Shown: positions 35,111 through 44,898 of the stretch, one piece after another
How positions within the stretch are numbered: position 1 is the stretch's first letter
Layout: every line of letters begins with the position of its first letter
From: Moraxellaceae bacterium
Lineage (GTDB): Bacteria; Pseudomonadota; Gammaproteobacteria; Pseudomonadales; Moraxellaceae
Reading direction: 5' to 3'
Length of the DNA stretch: 64,000 bases
Assembly (NCBI GenBank): GCA_029267635.1
Contig: JAJUIK010000005.1
Coordinates: forward strand, 113,476-177,475
Made by a program: the position numbers and the translations under genes
The notes under the pieces: generated by a model
Told to the model about the DNA's origin: nothing
The model's input: only the letters and a program-made list of their open reading frames with translations
Database searches by the model: none

Positions 35111-35743
35111 ATGCATCCGTTTTTACAAGAGTTAAAGCAGGGAAGCCAAGCCCTTGGCTTGAGTTTAAGCGATGAAGCATTGGGCTTGTTGCTGCAATAT
35201 CAGGATGCTTTGGTATTGTGGAACAAGGCTTATAACCTGACTGCGATTCGTGACCCGAAAGAAATGCTGGTTAAGCATTTACTGGACAGTCTTTCTATTT
35301 TAAAAGATCTGCCACAAGGTCGTTTGCTGGATATCGGCACGGGCGGCGGTATGCCTGGAATGATTATTGCCTTGTGCCAGCCTGAAAGACAGTGCGTGCT
35401 GTTGGATTCAAATGGCAAGAAAATCCGTTTTTTAAAACAGTTCATTGCTGATCTGAAACTGAAAAATGTGATTGCCGTGCAAACACGTGTGGAAAATGAA
35501 GACAGTATTCGTGATCTCGGACAGTTTGACGTGATTACCAGCCGGGCATTTGCTTCTTTAACCGATTTTGTCGATGCTTCCAAACCTTATATGCATGAGC
35601 AGACCATTATTGCTGCGATGAAAGGTTTGGTACCACAGGATGAAATTGAACAGATCAAGAATGAGTTCAGTTGTGAAGTGATCGAGCTGCGGGTACCACG
35701 TCTCGATGAACAACGTCATTTACTGTTATTGCAACATATTTAA
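35111..35743 (+). CDS. rsmG: 16S rRNA (guanine527-N7)-methyltransferase RsmG
   Basis: 210 residues. The SAM-binding signature is LLDIGTGGGMPGMIIAL (about residue 75), preceded by NLTAIRDPKEMLVKHLLDSL, which is diagnostic for RsmG/GidB, and followed by ITSRAFASLTDFV. The enzyme modifies G527 of 16S rRNA, and loss gives low-level streptomycin resistance in other bacteria. It is the first gene of the rsmG-parA-parB cluster; 24 bases separate it from parA. Confidence 0.95.
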   Translation: MHPFLQELKQGSQALGLSLSDEALGLLLQYQDALVLWNKAYNLTAIRDPKEMLVKHLLDSLSILKDLPQGRLLDIGTGGGMPGMIIALCQPERQCVLLDSNGKKIRFLKQFIADLKLKNVIAVQTRVENEDSIRDLGQFDVITSRAFASLTDFVDASKPYMHEQTIIAAMKGLVPQDEIEQIKNEFSCEVIELRVPRLDEQRHLLLLQHI

Positions 35744-35767
35744 TTCATTGGAAGGATTGGGGTTACC

Positions 35768-36550
35768 ATGGCTCAAATTATTGCGATTGCGAACCAGAAA
35801 GGTGGCGTAGGTAAAACCACAACCGCAGTGAATTTGGCTGCATCACTGGCAGTCTTGAAAAAACGTGTGCTTTTAGTCGATATGGATTCCCAGGGCAACG
35901 CCACAATGGGTTCCGGTATCCAAAAAAATGATTTGCTATATTCGGTCACCGATGTGTTGCTGGGTGAAGTGCCAATCGAAACCGCGATTAGCAAAGCGGA
36001 AGTGGGTTATAAGGTTCTGGGAGCTAACCGTGATTTGGCAGGGGTTGAGCTGGCGATTGCTGAACAGGACGGTCGTGAGTTTATCCTGCGTGAAGCCTTG
36101 CAGCAAATCGAAGATGCTTTTGACTATATTATTGTGGATTGCGCACCGAGTTTGAGTCTGATTACCATCAATGCCTTGGCGGCAGTGGATGGGGTGATGA
36201 TTCCAATGCAATGCGAATACTATGCACTGGAAGGTCTGGCGGATTTAACCCAGACCATCGACCGTATTCAGCAGGCACTCAATCCGGATTTACAGATTAT
36301 TGGCGTGTTACGCACCATGTATGATGCACGTAATGCCCTAACACGTGATGTTTCGGCAGAATTAGAACAATATTTTGGTAAAAAGCTGTATGACACGGTC
36401 ATTCCGCGCAATGTGCGTTTGGCAGAAGCGCCGGCACATGGTCTACCCATTATTTATTTTGAAAAAAGCTCCAAGGGCGCAGTGGCCTATCTGAATTTGG
36501 CTGCTGAAATGCTGAAAAAGACTAAAGTGAAAAAAGGAATCCAAGCATGA
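35768..36550 (+). CDS. parA: Chromosome partitioning ATPase ParA (Soj)
   Basis: 260 residues, typical chromosomal ParA without a helix-turn-helix extension. The deviant Walker A motif is NQKGGVGKTTTAVNLAA (about residues 8-24), the Walker B is IIVDCAPSLSLIT, and DMDSQGNATMGSG is Walker A'. ParA binds DNA non-specifically and drives origin segregation with ParB. A GGAAGGATTGGGG stretch precedes the start. It overlaps parB by 4 bases. Confidence 0.96.
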   Translation: MAQIIAIANQKGGVGKTTTAVNLAASLAVLKKRVLLVDMDSQGNATMGSGIQKNDLLYSVTDVLLGEVPIETAISKAEVGYKVLGANRDLAGVELAIAEQDGREFILREALQQIEDAFDYIIVDCAPSLSLITINALAAVDGVMIPMQCEYYALEGLADLTQTIDRIQQALNPDLQIIGVLRTMYDARNALTRDVSAELEQYFGKKLYDTVIPRNVRLAEAPAHGLPIIYFEKSSKGAVAYLNLAAEMLKKTKVKKGIQA

Positions 36551-37434
36551 CCATAAAAAAACGCGGATTGGCGAAAGGCCGTGGTTTAGATGCATTGCTT
36601 GGGTCGATCCAAAAAGAAAAATTACAGCTTGAAGCCCAGTCTTTAGATCATGGTCAGCTCAAACAGATGAATGTACATCTGTTGAAGCGTGGTGAATATC
36701 AGCCACGCCGTTTTATCAATGAGCAGGATTTGCAGGAACTCGCTGCTTCGATTGAAAAGCATGGCGTGATGCAGCCGATTGTGGTGCGTCCGGTGGATGA
36801 TGAAAAACATCCCTATGAAATTATTGCTGGTGAGCGTCGTTGGCGTGCAGCTCAATTGGCAGGTTTGTCCGAAATTCCTGCGATTGTGCGTGAATTGAAT
36901 GATCAGGTTGCAATTGCGCTGGCCTTGATTGAAAACATTCAGCGTCAAGACCTCAATCCGATTGATCAGGCCATGGCGCTACAACGTTTTCATGAAGAGT
37001 TTGGTTTGAGCCATCAGGAAATTGCAGAAACGGTGGGTAAAGCACGTACGACGGTCAGTAACCTGTTGCGTTTATTGACCCTTGCTGATTCGGTCAAAGA
37101 CTTTATGCAGCAGGGTCTGCTCGATATGGGGCATGCTCGTGCAATCTTGACCTTGAAAGCCAAAGATCAGTTGGCTGTTGCGGAGATGGTGATTGAGAAA
37201 AGTTTATCCGTGCGTCAGACCGAGCAGTTGGTGCGTGACTGGAATACACCAAAACAGGAAAAAGTGAAGCCAGCTGTATCTCCTGATCTTGAACAGCTCA
37301 CCAATAAGTTGGCCGAGCGTTTTAGTGCTGAAGTCAAGATTGACCATAATAAACAGGGTAAAGGTAAGCTGGTGATCCATTATCATTCTTTAGATGAACT
37401 GGATGGTATTTTAAATATTTGTTTGGCTGAATAA
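36547..37434 (+). CDS. parB: Chromosome partitioning protein ParB (Spo0J)
   Basis: 295 residues. The N-terminal GLGRGLDALLG-type patch is present as AKGRGLDALLGSI, then the nuclease-like GERRWRAAQLAGL (CTPase arginine patch) and the helix-turn-helix LSHQEIAETVGKARTTVSNLLRLL (shown as IAETVGKARTTVSNLLRLL). The end (about 230-295) is the dimerisation domain. ParB binds parS and loads CTP-dependent clamps. It overlaps parA through ATGA and ends at a terminator. Confidence 0.96.
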   Translation: MTIKKRGLAKGRGLDALLGSIQKEKLQLEAQSLDHGQLKQMNVHLLKRGEYQPRRFINEQDLQELAASIEKHGVMQPIVVRPVDDEKHPYEIIAGERRWRAAQLAGLSEIPAIVRELNDQVAIALALIENIQRQDLNPIDQAMALQRFHEEFGLSHQEIAETVGKARTTVSNLLRLLTLADSVKDFMQQGLLDMGHARAILTLKAKDQLAVAEMVIEKSLSVRQTEQLVRDWNTPKQEKVKPAVSPDLEQLTNKLAERFSAEVKIDHNKQGKGKLVIHYHSLDELDGILNICLAE

Positions 37435-37441
37435 AATTTTA

Positions 37442-37464
37442 ATCCCCGTTGTACGGGGATTTTT
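37442..37464 (+). terminator. Intrinsic terminator of parB
   Basis: Eight-base stem ATCCCCGT / ACGGGGAT, three-base loop, then TTTT. The next gene starts only 18 bases later. Confidence 0.85.
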
Positions 37465-37481
37465 AGATTGGGGAAAGACGT

Positions 37482-38120
37482 ATGTGGGAATTGGTAAAGG
37501 CGGGTGGCTGGTTGATGCTGCCTTTGGTGCTGTGTTCGATTTTTACCGTGGCGATCGCGATTGAGCGCTTTATTCGCTTGAAAAGATCGGCAGTCTTGCC
37601 GCAAGCCTTGCGCTTAAAATCTGCCGAATCATTGCCAGAAGTGGTTGATCAGCTGGAACAGGATTCACAACTGCAAGCGACCACTTTAGGACGTATTTTA
37701 CAGGCAGGTTATCAAGCCAAGCATCAATCGGAACAATTTGCTCGCGCACAAATGGAAGCTACAGCTTCACAGGAAATTGGCTACCTGGAACGCAATATCA
37801 ATTTCTTGGGAACGTTGAGTGCGGTTGCGCCATTGTTGGGCTTGTTGGGTACCGTGATCGGGATTATTGAATCTTTTCTGGTGATTGATTTAGGTTCTTC
37901 CAGTAATCCCACCATGATGATTCCAGGGATTTCCAAGGCCTTGATTACCACCGCCGCGGGGATGTTGATTGCGATTCCCGCTTTGTTCGCTTACCGCTAT
38001 TTCCAGCGTTTGGTATTGGAATATATCGCAGAGCTTGAGCAACAATCGACGTTATTTCATGCTGCCTTGTTTTATCAAAAGCCTGAAACAGCGCAGATCC
38101 TGATGAAACAAGCCAGTTAA
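37482..38120 (+). CDS. exbB: MotA/TolQ/ExbB-family proton channel protein
   Basis: 212 residues with three membrane helices (about 9-28, 108-130, 150-172). The signature GTLSAVAPLLGLLGTVIGIIESF is the ExbB/TolQ pore helix, and ISKALITTAAGMLIAIPALF is the second. It forms a proton-motive-force-driven channel with ExbD. Placement before msbA-lpxK-kdsB is common in gammaproteobacteria, but the energised partner protein is not seen here. A terminator lies only 18 bases upstream, so transcription may rely on read-through of the parB terminator or on a promoter inside parB. Confidence 0.9.
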   Translation: MWELVKAGGWLMLPLVLCSIFTVAIAIERFIRLKRSAVLPQALRLKSAESLPEVVDQLEQDSQLQATTLGRILQAGYQAKHQSEQFARAQMEATASQEIGYLERNINFLGTLSAVAPLLGLLGTVIGIIESFLVIDLGSSSNPTMMIPGISKALITTAAGMLIAIPALFAYRYFQRLVLEYIAELEQQSTLFHAALFYQKPETAQILMKQAS

Positions 38121-38135
38121 CAGGACGTTATTGCG

Positions 38136-38561
38136 ATGAAGTTCAAGCGTTCTCAACAGGTGGAAGAAATTCATATCAACCTGACACCGATGATTGACTG
38201 TTTGTTGTTTATTTTGGTGTTTTTGTTGCTAACCACCACTTTTAGCCAGCCGAGTCGTCTTAATCTGACACTGCCGGATGCACAAGGGGTTCCACCAAAA
38301 CAGTATGATCTTAAAATTGAAGTCATGGTAGACTCGACCGGGCATTATGCGGTGAATGGGCAGGCGCTTTCCAGTCAGGAAGTGGCTGACCTGAGTACTG
38401 CAATTAAACAAGCTGCACAGGATCGCCGTGATTTGATGTTTGTGATCGCAGCAGATTCCAAAGCCAGTCATCAGGATGTGATCCGGGTGATGGATGTTGC
38501 CGGTCAACTGGGCTTTGTGAATGTCAATATCAGTACCAAAGTACCTTCTCGGGGTTATTAG
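38136..38561 (+). CDS. exbD: ExbD/TolR-family biopolymer transport protein
   Basis: 141 residues. A single N-terminal membrane segment (MIDCLLFILVFLLLTTTF) has the conserved channel Asp in INLTPMIDCLL, required for proton flow in ExbD/TolR. The periplasmic part (IEVMVDSTGHYAVNGQAL, VIAADSKASHQDVIRVMD) is the TolR-like domain. It forms the second half of the ExbBD motor. Its stop overlaps the msbA start (TAGTG), and 15 bases separate it from exbB. Confidence 0.92.
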   Translation: MKFKRSQQVEEIHINLTPMIDCLLFILVFLLLTTTFSQPSRLNLTLPDAQGVPPKQYDLKIEVMVDSTGHYAVNGQALSSQEVADLSTAIKQAAQDRRDLMFVIAADSKASHQDVIRVMDVAGQLGFVNVNISTKVPSRGY

Positions 38562-40288
38562 TGAATCAAGATCTTAAGGTTTATTTTCGTCTCTTAGCGT
38601 ATTTGAAACCCTATTGGGGCGCAGCCTTATTGGTTTTGGTCGGATTCGGTATGAATGCGGCTACAGAAGTGTCTGTGGCCAAGTTGTTAGAATATATTAT
38701 TAATGCGATTCAGCATCAAAATCAGCAGAATCTGGACTGGTTTCCCGTCCTGGTGGTCCTGCTGATTTTTTTTCGCGGTCTGGGCTTATTTATTGGGGGT
38801 TATTATACTGCGGTGATTTCCCGCAGCCTGATTTTTCATATTCGTCAGGAAGTGTTTGCCAAGCTGTTAAGTCTGCCTGCACAGTATTATCTTGACAATT
38901 CCAGTGGCCAGATTACGGCCAAAATCATGTATAACGTCGAGCAGTTGACCGCGGCATCTTCGGAATCACTCAAGACGCTGGTACAGCAAGGGTTTATTAC
39001 CATCGGTTTGTTGGGTTATCTGCTCTATAGCAACTGGCGTCTGACCATTTGTATTCTGGTATTTGCACCTTTAATTGGTTTGCTGATCCGTAAAGCGGCG
39101 AAACGTATGCGCAAACTGTCCACCCAGGTGCAAAATACCATGGGTGACATCAATCACGTGGTGCAAGAAAGCGTAAATGGCAATGCTGTGGTGAAGGGTT
39201 TCGGGGGTGAAGCCTTTGAACAACAACGTTTTTATCACTATTCCAATGAAAACCTGAAACGCGGGTTGAAAATGGTGGTGGTGCAGCAGATGAACAGCCC
39301 GATTGTTCAGCTGATTATGGCGATTGCCTTGAGTATTATTATCTGGCTCGCCTTACGCCCGGAAATTTTGGGTGATACCTCGGCAGGTGAATTTGTGGCC
39401 TATATCACGGCGGCAGGTTTGCTGGCCAAGCCGATTAAAGCCCTGACTGATATCAATGAAAAACTGCAACGCGGGATGGCGGCAGCGTATTCTGTGTTTG
39501 AATTGCTGGATCTGTCTTCGGAAAAAAATACTGGATTGCTAAAACCAACCTTGAAAGGTGATGTGCAGTTAAAGCAGGTCAGCCTGACCTATCCGGATGG
39601 TTCTAAAGCCATTGAGGATTTCAGCCTGCATGTGAACGCAGGTGAAACGGTGGCATTGGTTGGCCGTTCGGGGGCAGGAAAAAGCTCGCTGGTGAATTTG
39701 CTGATCCGTTTTCAGGAAGTGAGCAGCGGTCAGATTTTATTGGATAATATTGATATTCAAGATATTGAGCTGAGCAGCTTGCGTTCACAGATCGCCATGG
39801 TGAATCAACAGGTGGTGCTGTTTGACCGTACCGTGCGGGAAAATATTGCCTATGGCCAGTTACAGGATGCAACCCAAGAACAGATTGTTGCAGCTGCAAA
39901 AGCGGCCTATGCGCATGAGTTTATCATGCAGTTGCCACAAGGCTATGATACCCCGCTAGGTGCACAGGGGTTGAGCTTGTCAGGTGGGCAACGTCAACGT
40001 ATTGCAATTGCACGTGCGATTCTGAAAAATGCCCCAATCCTGATACTGGACGAGGCAACCAGTGCACTGGATAATGAGTCAGAACACTTTATTCAAAAAG
40101 CCTTTGATGAGGCGATGCAGGATCGTACCACTATCGTGATTGCACACCGTTTGTCGACCATTGAAAATGCTGACCGGATTGTGGTGATGGACAAGGGCCG
40201 TATTGTTGAACAGGGCTCACATGGAGAATTGATGGCCAAGCAGGGCGCATATTATCAATTGCATCAGCGTAATTTTGAGGAAAGATAA
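38561..40288 (+). CDS. msbA: Lipid A core flippase, ABC transporter MsbA
   Basis: 575 residues with a GTG start that shares its G with the exbD stop. The N-terminal half is an ABC exporter membrane domain with six helices, and the C-terminal half an ATPase: Walker A GRSGAGKSSLVNLL, signature LSGGQRQRIAIARAIL, Walker B ILILDEATSALD and H-loop IVIAHRLSTI. MsbA flips lipid A-core across the inner membrane; genetic position beside lpxK and kdsB supports this over a drug exporter. It feeds LPS toward LptD, also in this window. Confidence 0.95.
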   Translation: MNQDLKVYFRLLAYLKPYWGAALLVLVGFGMNAATEVSVAKLLEYIINAIQHQNQQNLDWFPVLVVLLIFFRGLGLFIGGYYTAVISRSLIFHIRQEVFAKLLSLPAQYYLDNSSGQITAKIMYNVEQLTAASSESLKTLVQQGFITIGLLGYLLYSNWRLTICILVFAPLIGLLIRKAAKRMRKLSTQVQNTMGDINHVVQESVNGNAVVKGFGGEAFEQQRFYHYSNENLKRGLKMVVVQQMNSPIVQLIMAIALSIIIWLALRPEILGDTSAGEFVAYITAAGLLAKPIKALTDINEKLQRGMAAAYSVFELLDLSSEKNTGLLKPTLKGDVQLKQVSLTYPDGSKAIEDFSLHVNAGETVALVGRSGAGKSSLVNLLIRFQEVSSGQILLDNIDIQDIELSSLRSQIAMVNQQVVLFDRTVRENIAYGQLQDATQEQIVAAAKAAYAHEFIMQLPQGYDTPLGAQGLSLSGGQRQRIAIARAILKNAPILILDEATSALDNESEHFIQKAFDEAMQDRTTIVIAHRLSTIENADRIVVMDKGRIVEQGSHGELMAKQGAYYQLHQRNFEER

Positions 40289-40290
40289 GC

Positions 40291-41301
40291 ATGTCTTTGG
40301 CGCAATTCATTCAGGATGCTTGGAATCAGCAAGCGAAGTGGTTGATTGTCTTGCGCCCGCTGTCCTGGTTGTATCGCGCTGCTTTTCTGCTGAATCAGAA
40401 GCTGTATCAATCCGGGATTAAACAAGTTTATCGTGCGCCTGTGCCGGTGATGGTCATTGGTAATATTACCGTGGGGGGCAGTGGTAAAACGCCTTTATTG
40501 ATCCAGTTGGTAAGATATCTACAAGCCCGGCAGATTCGTGTCGGTGTAGTCAGTCGTGGTTATGGGGCAAAAGGTCCATTTCCAGCCTTGGTCACATTAG
40601 ATTCAGAACCCGATAGCGTAGGGGATGAGCCTTGTCTGATCGTGCAATCCACCCAGGTCTTGATGGCGGTGGGACCAAACCGGCGACAAAGTATTGAATT
40701 GTTATTGCAACAGCAAAATCTTGATTTGATTATTAGTGATGATGGCTTGCAGCATTGGGCCTTGGCGCGTCAGCTCGAATGGATTGTGTTAGACAAGAAC
40801 CGGGGCTTGGGTAATGAAAAATTGTTGCCAGAAGGGTATTTGCGGGAACCGAAAAGCCGCTTACAAAGCGGAACCGTGATTGAGCATGCTGCACATCCCC
40901 AACATGATTTGAACATGCATCTAGAAGTGGCCGCACCTTATTTACTCAATCCAATTGACGGGCGTGAAGCTTTTTTTGATGTGGATGACCCGTATTATGC
41001 TGTGGTCGGTATTGGCTTTCCGCAAAGGTTTTACCAGACTTTAGAGTCGATGGGTGTCCATCAGTTTCAGTGTCATGAATTCCCTGATCATTATGATTAC
41101 GACATTGAAGATTTGCAGTTTGATGATGCCAGTCCAATTATCACCACTGAAAAAGATGCAGTGAAAATATTGCCCCTATTAAAACAGTATCCAGATTTTA
41201 ACCGTCCAATTTGGGTGGTTCCGGTGGAAGCGGTTTTATCACCGGCCTGTTATCAGCTGTTGCAGCAACAGCTTCGCGCTTTAGGTATTCAGATTTCTTA
41301 A
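40291..41301 (+). CDS. lpxK: Tetraacyldisaccharide 4'-kinase LpxK
   Basis: 336 residues. The P-loop is [18 protein letters not shown] (about residues 54-71), and [12 protein letters not shown] is the catalytic DDGxQH motif. [10 protein letters not shown] is the C-terminal conserved block. LpxK phosphorylates the 4' position of the lipid A disaccharide to make lipid IVA, at the inner membrane. It starts 2 bases after msbA and is followed after 10 bases by kdsB, so lipid A completion, export and Kdo activation are one unit. Confidence 0.95.
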   Translation: MSLAQFIQDAWNQQAKWLIVLRPLSWLYRAAFLLNQKLYQSGIKQVYRAPVPVMVIGNITVGGSGKTPLLIQLVRYLQARQIRVGVVSRGYGAKGPFPALVTLDSEPDSVGDEPCLIVQSTQVLMAVGPNRRQSIELLLQQQNLDLIISDDGLQHWALARQLEWIVLDKNRGLGNEKLLPEGYLREPKSRLQSGTVIEHAAHPQHDLNMHLEVAAPYLLNPIDGREAFFDVDDPYYAVVGIGFPQRFYQTLESMGVHQFQCHEFPDHYDYDIEDLQFDDASPIITTEKDAVKILPLLKQYPDFNRPIWVVPVEAVLSPACYQLLQQQLRALGIQIS

Positions 41302-41311
41302 GGTTCAGTTT

Positions 41312-42073
41312 ATGAAACATATTGTTATTCCGGCACGCTTTGCCAGTTCGCGCTTACCGGGCAAGCCACTTTTACAGATTCATGGCCGTGCCATGATTTT
41401 ACGGGTAGTGGATCAGGCGAAAAAAGTACAGGGTTTTGATGATCTGTGTGTCGCAACCGATGACGAGCGTATTGCTGAGCTTTGCCGTGCTGAAGGTGTG
41501 GATGTGGTGATTACCTCTGCGGATCATCCATCAGGTACTGACCGGTTAAGTGAAGTTGCGCGTCTTAAAGGCTGGTCCAGTGATGATATCGTGGTGAATG
41601 TGCAAGGCGATGAGCCTCTTTTACCCGCTCAGTTGGTACAGCAAGTAGCGCAGTTATTGATGGATAAACCAAATTGTTCGATGTCCACTTTGTGTGAGCC
41701 GATCCACCAACTGGAAGAATTCCAGCGCGACAGTATTGTTAAAGTGGTGATGTCGAAACAAAACGAAGCCTTGTACTTTAGCCGGGCCGGTATTCCCTAT
41801 GACCGTGATGGCGCAAAACAAGCTGAGCCAAGTTTGCATGCCCATGCGTACCGCCATTTAGGTCTATATGCCTATCGGGTCAAATTGCTACAAGAATATG
41901 TGAGTTGGCAGATGGGTACCCTAGAGCAACTGGAAAGTCTGGAACAATTGCGTGTGCTGGAAAATGGCCATCGCATTGCCATTGCGGTTGCACAAGCCAA
42001 TTTGCCGCCAGGTGTCGATACCCAAGCGGATCTGGATCGTCTCAATGCCATGGATGTTTCGCATTTTGAATAA
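41312..42073 (+). CDS. kdsB: CMP-Kdo synthetase KdsB
   Basis: 253 residues. The N-terminal [16 protein letters not shown] is the nucleotide-binding signature. [13 protein letters not shown] carries the second metal/substrate segment, and the family's [18 protein letters not shown] and [10 protein letters not shown] stretches are present. It charges Kdo with CTP to make CMP-Kdo for inner-core LOS. The start is preceded by AAGGT. holB follows after 12 bases. Confidence 0.96.
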   Translation: MKHIVIPARFASSRLPGKPLLQIHGRAMILRVVDQAKKVQGFDDLCVATDDERIAELCRAEGVDVVITSADHPSGTDRLSEVARLKGWSSDDIVVNVQGDEPLLPAQLVQQVAQLLMDKPNCSMSTLCEPIHQLEEFQRDSIVKVVMSKQNEALYFSRAGIPYDRDGAKQAEPSLHAHAYRHLGLYAYRVKLLQEYVSWQMGTLEQLESLEQLRVLENGHRIAIAVAQANLPPGVDTQADLDRLNAMDVSHFE

Positions 42074-42085
42074 TGGCGTAGCGAC

Positions 42086-43069
42086 ATGCTAAATCCCGAG
42101 ATTTCATCCCAGGTTTATCCTTGGCAACAACAAGTCTGGTCTACACTGACTGGACGTTTTCCGCAGCTGGGACATGGGTTGTTGTTTTATGGCAAACCCG
42201 GCTGTGGCAAGGAAGCTTTTGCCCAGCATTTTTTGAGTTGGGTTTTGTGCTTACATCAACAGCCAAATGGTCCTTGTGGTGAATGTAGCAGCTGTCAGTG
42301 GATGAAATCCGATACTCATCCCAATTATGTGCACATCAGCACAGATGAAGACAATAAAAAACAGAACGCCAAAATTAAGATTGAAAAGATTCGTGACTTA
42401 TTGCCTTTTGTACAGCAAACGGTAGAAGGTTGGCGTGTGGTGGTGATTGAGCCTGCCGAAGCATTGAATATGGCTTCTGCCAATGCCTTATTAAAGACAC
42501 TGGAAGAACCAGGCGAGCGTATGGTAATTATTTTGCTGGCGGATCATTATCTCAAACTGCCTGCGACTATTCGTAGCCGGCTGCAACATTTTGCTTTAGA
42601 CCGTTTGAGTCCACCGCAATTACATGATTATATGCAACAGCATTTACCGGAATTGACAGCCGAACAGTTACAATTGCTGGGCCATTTATCCAATCAGATG
42701 CCGTTACGGGCGATTGAGCTGGCGCAAAGTGACTGGTTACAGCAGCGTACAGAATTTATCCAGGATTGGCATAAGCTGGTACAGCAAAAAAATCAGCCGA
42801 TCACGCTGGCAAGCAAATGGAACAAAGCACTGAGCTTTAGTGATTTTATCCTGATGTTTGAATACTTGTTGTGTGATGTGATTTGTGTCAAGCTCCAGCA
42901 AAATGTCAAAAATATCGATCTGGATTTTGCAGCCCTGCCAACTTATTATTCGCTAGAAAACCTGTTTGATCTATATGCTGACTTGCAGCAATCCAAACGT
43001 CTGATCGAGCAGAATGTGCAGGGCAATCTTATTCTGGATCAATTATTTATAAAACTGATGAACGTTTAA
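42086..43069 (+). CDS. holB: DNA polymerase III delta' subunit
   Basis: 327 residues. It has a Walker A-like GKPGCGKEAFAQHFL, which in delta' is usually altered and non-hydrolytic. The zinc module is seen in GPCGECSSCQWMKSDTHPN. ASANALLKTLEEP and LPATIRSRLQHF, with the sensor 1 Ser-Arg-Cys/Leu position, are clamp-loader motifs. Delta' is the fixed part of the clamp loader that opens beta clamps. The order holB-pilZ-tatD is shared with Pseudomonas, here after kdsB. Confidence 0.93.
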   Translation: MLNPEISSQVYPWQQQVWSTLTGRFPQLGHGLLFYGKPGCGKEAFAQHFLSWVLCLHQQPNGPCGECSSCQWMKSDTHPNYVHISTDEDNKKQNAKIKIEKIRDLLPFVQQTVEGWRVVVIEPAEALNMASANALLKTLEEPGERMVIILLADHYLKLPATIRSRLQHFALDRLSPPQLHDYMQQHLPELTAEQLQLLGHLSNQMPLRAIELAQSDWLQQRTEFIQDWHKLVQQKNQPITLASKWNKALSFSDFILMFEYLLCDVICVKLQQNVKNIDLDFAALPTYYSLENLFDLYADLQQSKRLIEQNVQGNLILDQLFIKLMNV

Positions 43070-43088
43070 AAATAATAGGGGAAATCAC

Positions 43089-43430
43089 ATGCAACCACGT
43101 ATGGGCGGTATTATCCAAGCCAACATTTCAGACCGTGCGACTTTGCAGGCATCTTACATGCCTTTTGTACATGGCGGCGGTTTGTTTATTTCCTCCAAAC
43201 AGCCGGTCAAGCTTGGAGAAGAAGTCTTTGTTCTGGCAACGTTGCCCGAGCAAACACAAAAAATTCCGTTAACCGGCAAGGTCATCTGGATTTCACAAAA
43301 ACAAAGTGGCATCAAGCCGCAAGGTTTTGCGATTCAGCTCAGTGGTGAAAAGGGCATCTATTACAAGTCGGAAGCGGAAAAAATCCTGGCGGGTACCTTG
43401 TCGCTGGATCGTCCAAGTTTCACCATGTAA
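43089..43430 (+). CDS. pilZ: PilZ-domain protein (type IV pilus type)
   Basis: 113 residues, the size of the type IV pilus PilZ, with GGIIQANISDRATLQASYMP at the start and GGGLFISSKQPVKLGEEVFV in the middle. The R-x-x-x-R and D/N-x-S-x-x-G c-di-GMP motifs are not both present: the N-terminal arginine pair is missing, as in Pseudomonas PilZ, which works with PilB and FimX without binding c-di-GMP. Placement between holB and tatD fits the pilus member. Confidence 0.9.
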   Translation: MQPRMGGIIQANISDRATLQASYMPFVHGGGLFISSKQPVKLGEEVFVLATLPEQTQKIPLTGKVIWISQKQSGIKPQGFAIQLSGEKGIYYKSEAEKILAGTLSLDRPSFTM

Positions 43431-43460
43431 AAGTATTCAAATCAAAAGTAGGTAAGCGTT

Positions 43461-44234
43461 GTGTTTGTAGATACTCATTGTCATTTAACCATGTTGGATT
43501 TGACACCTTATGCTGGTGATCTGGATCAAGCATTGGCACAGGCACGTGCTGCAGGCGTGTCGAAATTCATGGGTATCTCGGTTGATCTAGATGACCATCT
43601 GATCTTGTCACAGATTGCAGCGCGTCATGCCGATGTGGGTTATACCGTTGGGGTTCATCCCTGTGAAGATGCCGCAGTGATGTCGCGTGCAGGTGTGGAA
43701 TATCTGGTTGAGCTGGCACAGCCTGAAAAAGTCTGGGCCTTAGGTGAAACCGGGCTGGATTATTATCATAGTACGGATTTCGTGGATGAGCAGAAAGCCT
43801 GCTTTGCCCGTCATATTCACGCATCGAAAATCGTCAGAAAACCTGTGGTAGTACATACCCGTGCCGCCAAGCACGATACTGTGGACATCATTCGTGCTGA
43901 ACAATCGCAACATGGGATCTTGCATTGCTTTACTGAAGACTGGGAAACCGCCAAAGCGGTGTTGGATTGTGGCTATTACATTTCCTTTTCCGGAATTATC
44001 TCATTTAACAATGCCCAAGATTTAAGAGATGTGGCCAAACAGGTTCCTCTGGACCGGGTGTTGATTGAAACTGATAGTCCCTATCTGGCACCCGTGCCTT
44101 ATAGAGGAAAGTCGAATGAGCCTAAATACGTGCCTTATGTAGCCAAAGCACTCTGTGATGTATATGATAAATCGCTTGAGGAGATGGCAGAAATCACGAC
44201 GCAAAACTTTGAAAATCTCCTCAATTTACAGTAA
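43461..44234 (+). CDS. TatD-family deoxyribonuclease (YcfH type)
   Basis: 257 residues with a GTG start and GGTAAG upstream. All metal-binding blocks of the TatD hydrolases are visible: FVDTHCHLT, GETGLDYYH, VVHTRAA, ILHCFTEDW and IETDSPYLAPVPYRGKSNEP. These enzymes are cytosolic metal-dependent 3'-5' DNA exonucleases or repair nucleases. It follows pilZ after 30 bases and precedes a TetR regulator. Confidence 0.94.
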   Translation: MFVDTHCHLTMLDLTPYAGDLDQALAQARAAGVSKFMGISVDLDDHLILSQIAARHADVGYTVGVHPCEDAAVMSRAGVEYLVELAQPEKVWALGETGLDYYHSTDFVDEQKACFARHIHASKIVRKPVVVHTRAAKHDTVDIIRAEQSQHGILHCFTEDWETAKAVLDCGYYISFSGIISFNNAQDLRDVAKQVPLDRVLIETDSPYLAPVPYRGKSNEPKYVPYVAKALCDVYDKSLEEMAEITTQNFENLLNLQ

Positions 44235-44277
44235 AAATCATATGAATTAAAAACAGTAAAAGAGAGATCGGGTAAAG

Positions 44278-44889
44278 ATGGATCGTCAGACTCAGTTTCG
44301 GGCTAGAGAAGCGCTAATTTTTCAAACGGCAGAGCAATTGCTCCTTGAAAATGGCGAGTCTGGCATGACCCTTGATGTACTCGCAACTGAACTCGATTTG
44401 GCAAAAGGCACGCTATACAAACATTTTCAGAGTAAAGATGAATTGTACATGCTGCTGATTATCCGTAATGAGCGGATGTTGTTAGACATGGTACGCGATA
44501 AGCAGCAAACTTTCCCGCAGCATCTGACCATTTTTATGCTGCATCATCTGCATCATCCGGAACGTACGGTATTGTTCCATCAAATCGAAGAGCGTTTGTC
44601 CATCACCGGTCAAGGTATTCATCAGTTGTTTGGCGAGCTTTATCAGATCCGGAAGCAACGTTTGCGGATTATTATTGAGATGACGGATCATTATCTGCGA
44701 TCAGTTCAGAGCGCAATGACCAGGCGTGATTATCTGGCCGCTATTTGGGCCATGACTTATGGTGCAGCTGCCATGCTGAATTCCAGTTTTTATCAACGTT
44801 ATCTGGGTTCGCGTGACAGCTTGCGTATAGCTTATATTGACCAGGCTTTGGCCTTGCCGCAACATGCGGTAAAGCCATCTTTTGCCTGA
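44278..44889 (+). CDS. TetR/AcrR-family regulator
   Basis: 203 residues. The N-terminal helix-turn-helix is MTLDVLATELDLAKGTLYKHF, followed by SKDELYMLLI, the TetR-typical link to the ligand domain. The C-terminal half is helical with several aromatic residues and a hydrophobic segment (AAIWAMTYGAAAMLNSSFY) for ligand or dimer contact. Its regulon is unknown; it lies directly before the pseudopilin genes, but it may instead belong with tatD. No operator palindrome is obvious. Confidence 0.9.
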   Translation: MDRQTQFRAREALIFQTAEQLLLENGESGMTLDVLATELDLAKGTLYKHFQSKDELYMLLIIRNERMLLDMVRDKQQTFPQHLTIFMLHHLHHPERTVLFHQIEERLSITGQGIHQLFGELYQIRKQRLRIIIEMTDHYLRSVQSAMTRRDYLAAIWAMTYGAAAMLNSSFYQRYLGSRDSLRIAYIDQALALPQHAVKPSFA

Positions 44890-44898
44890 GTGCCTGAG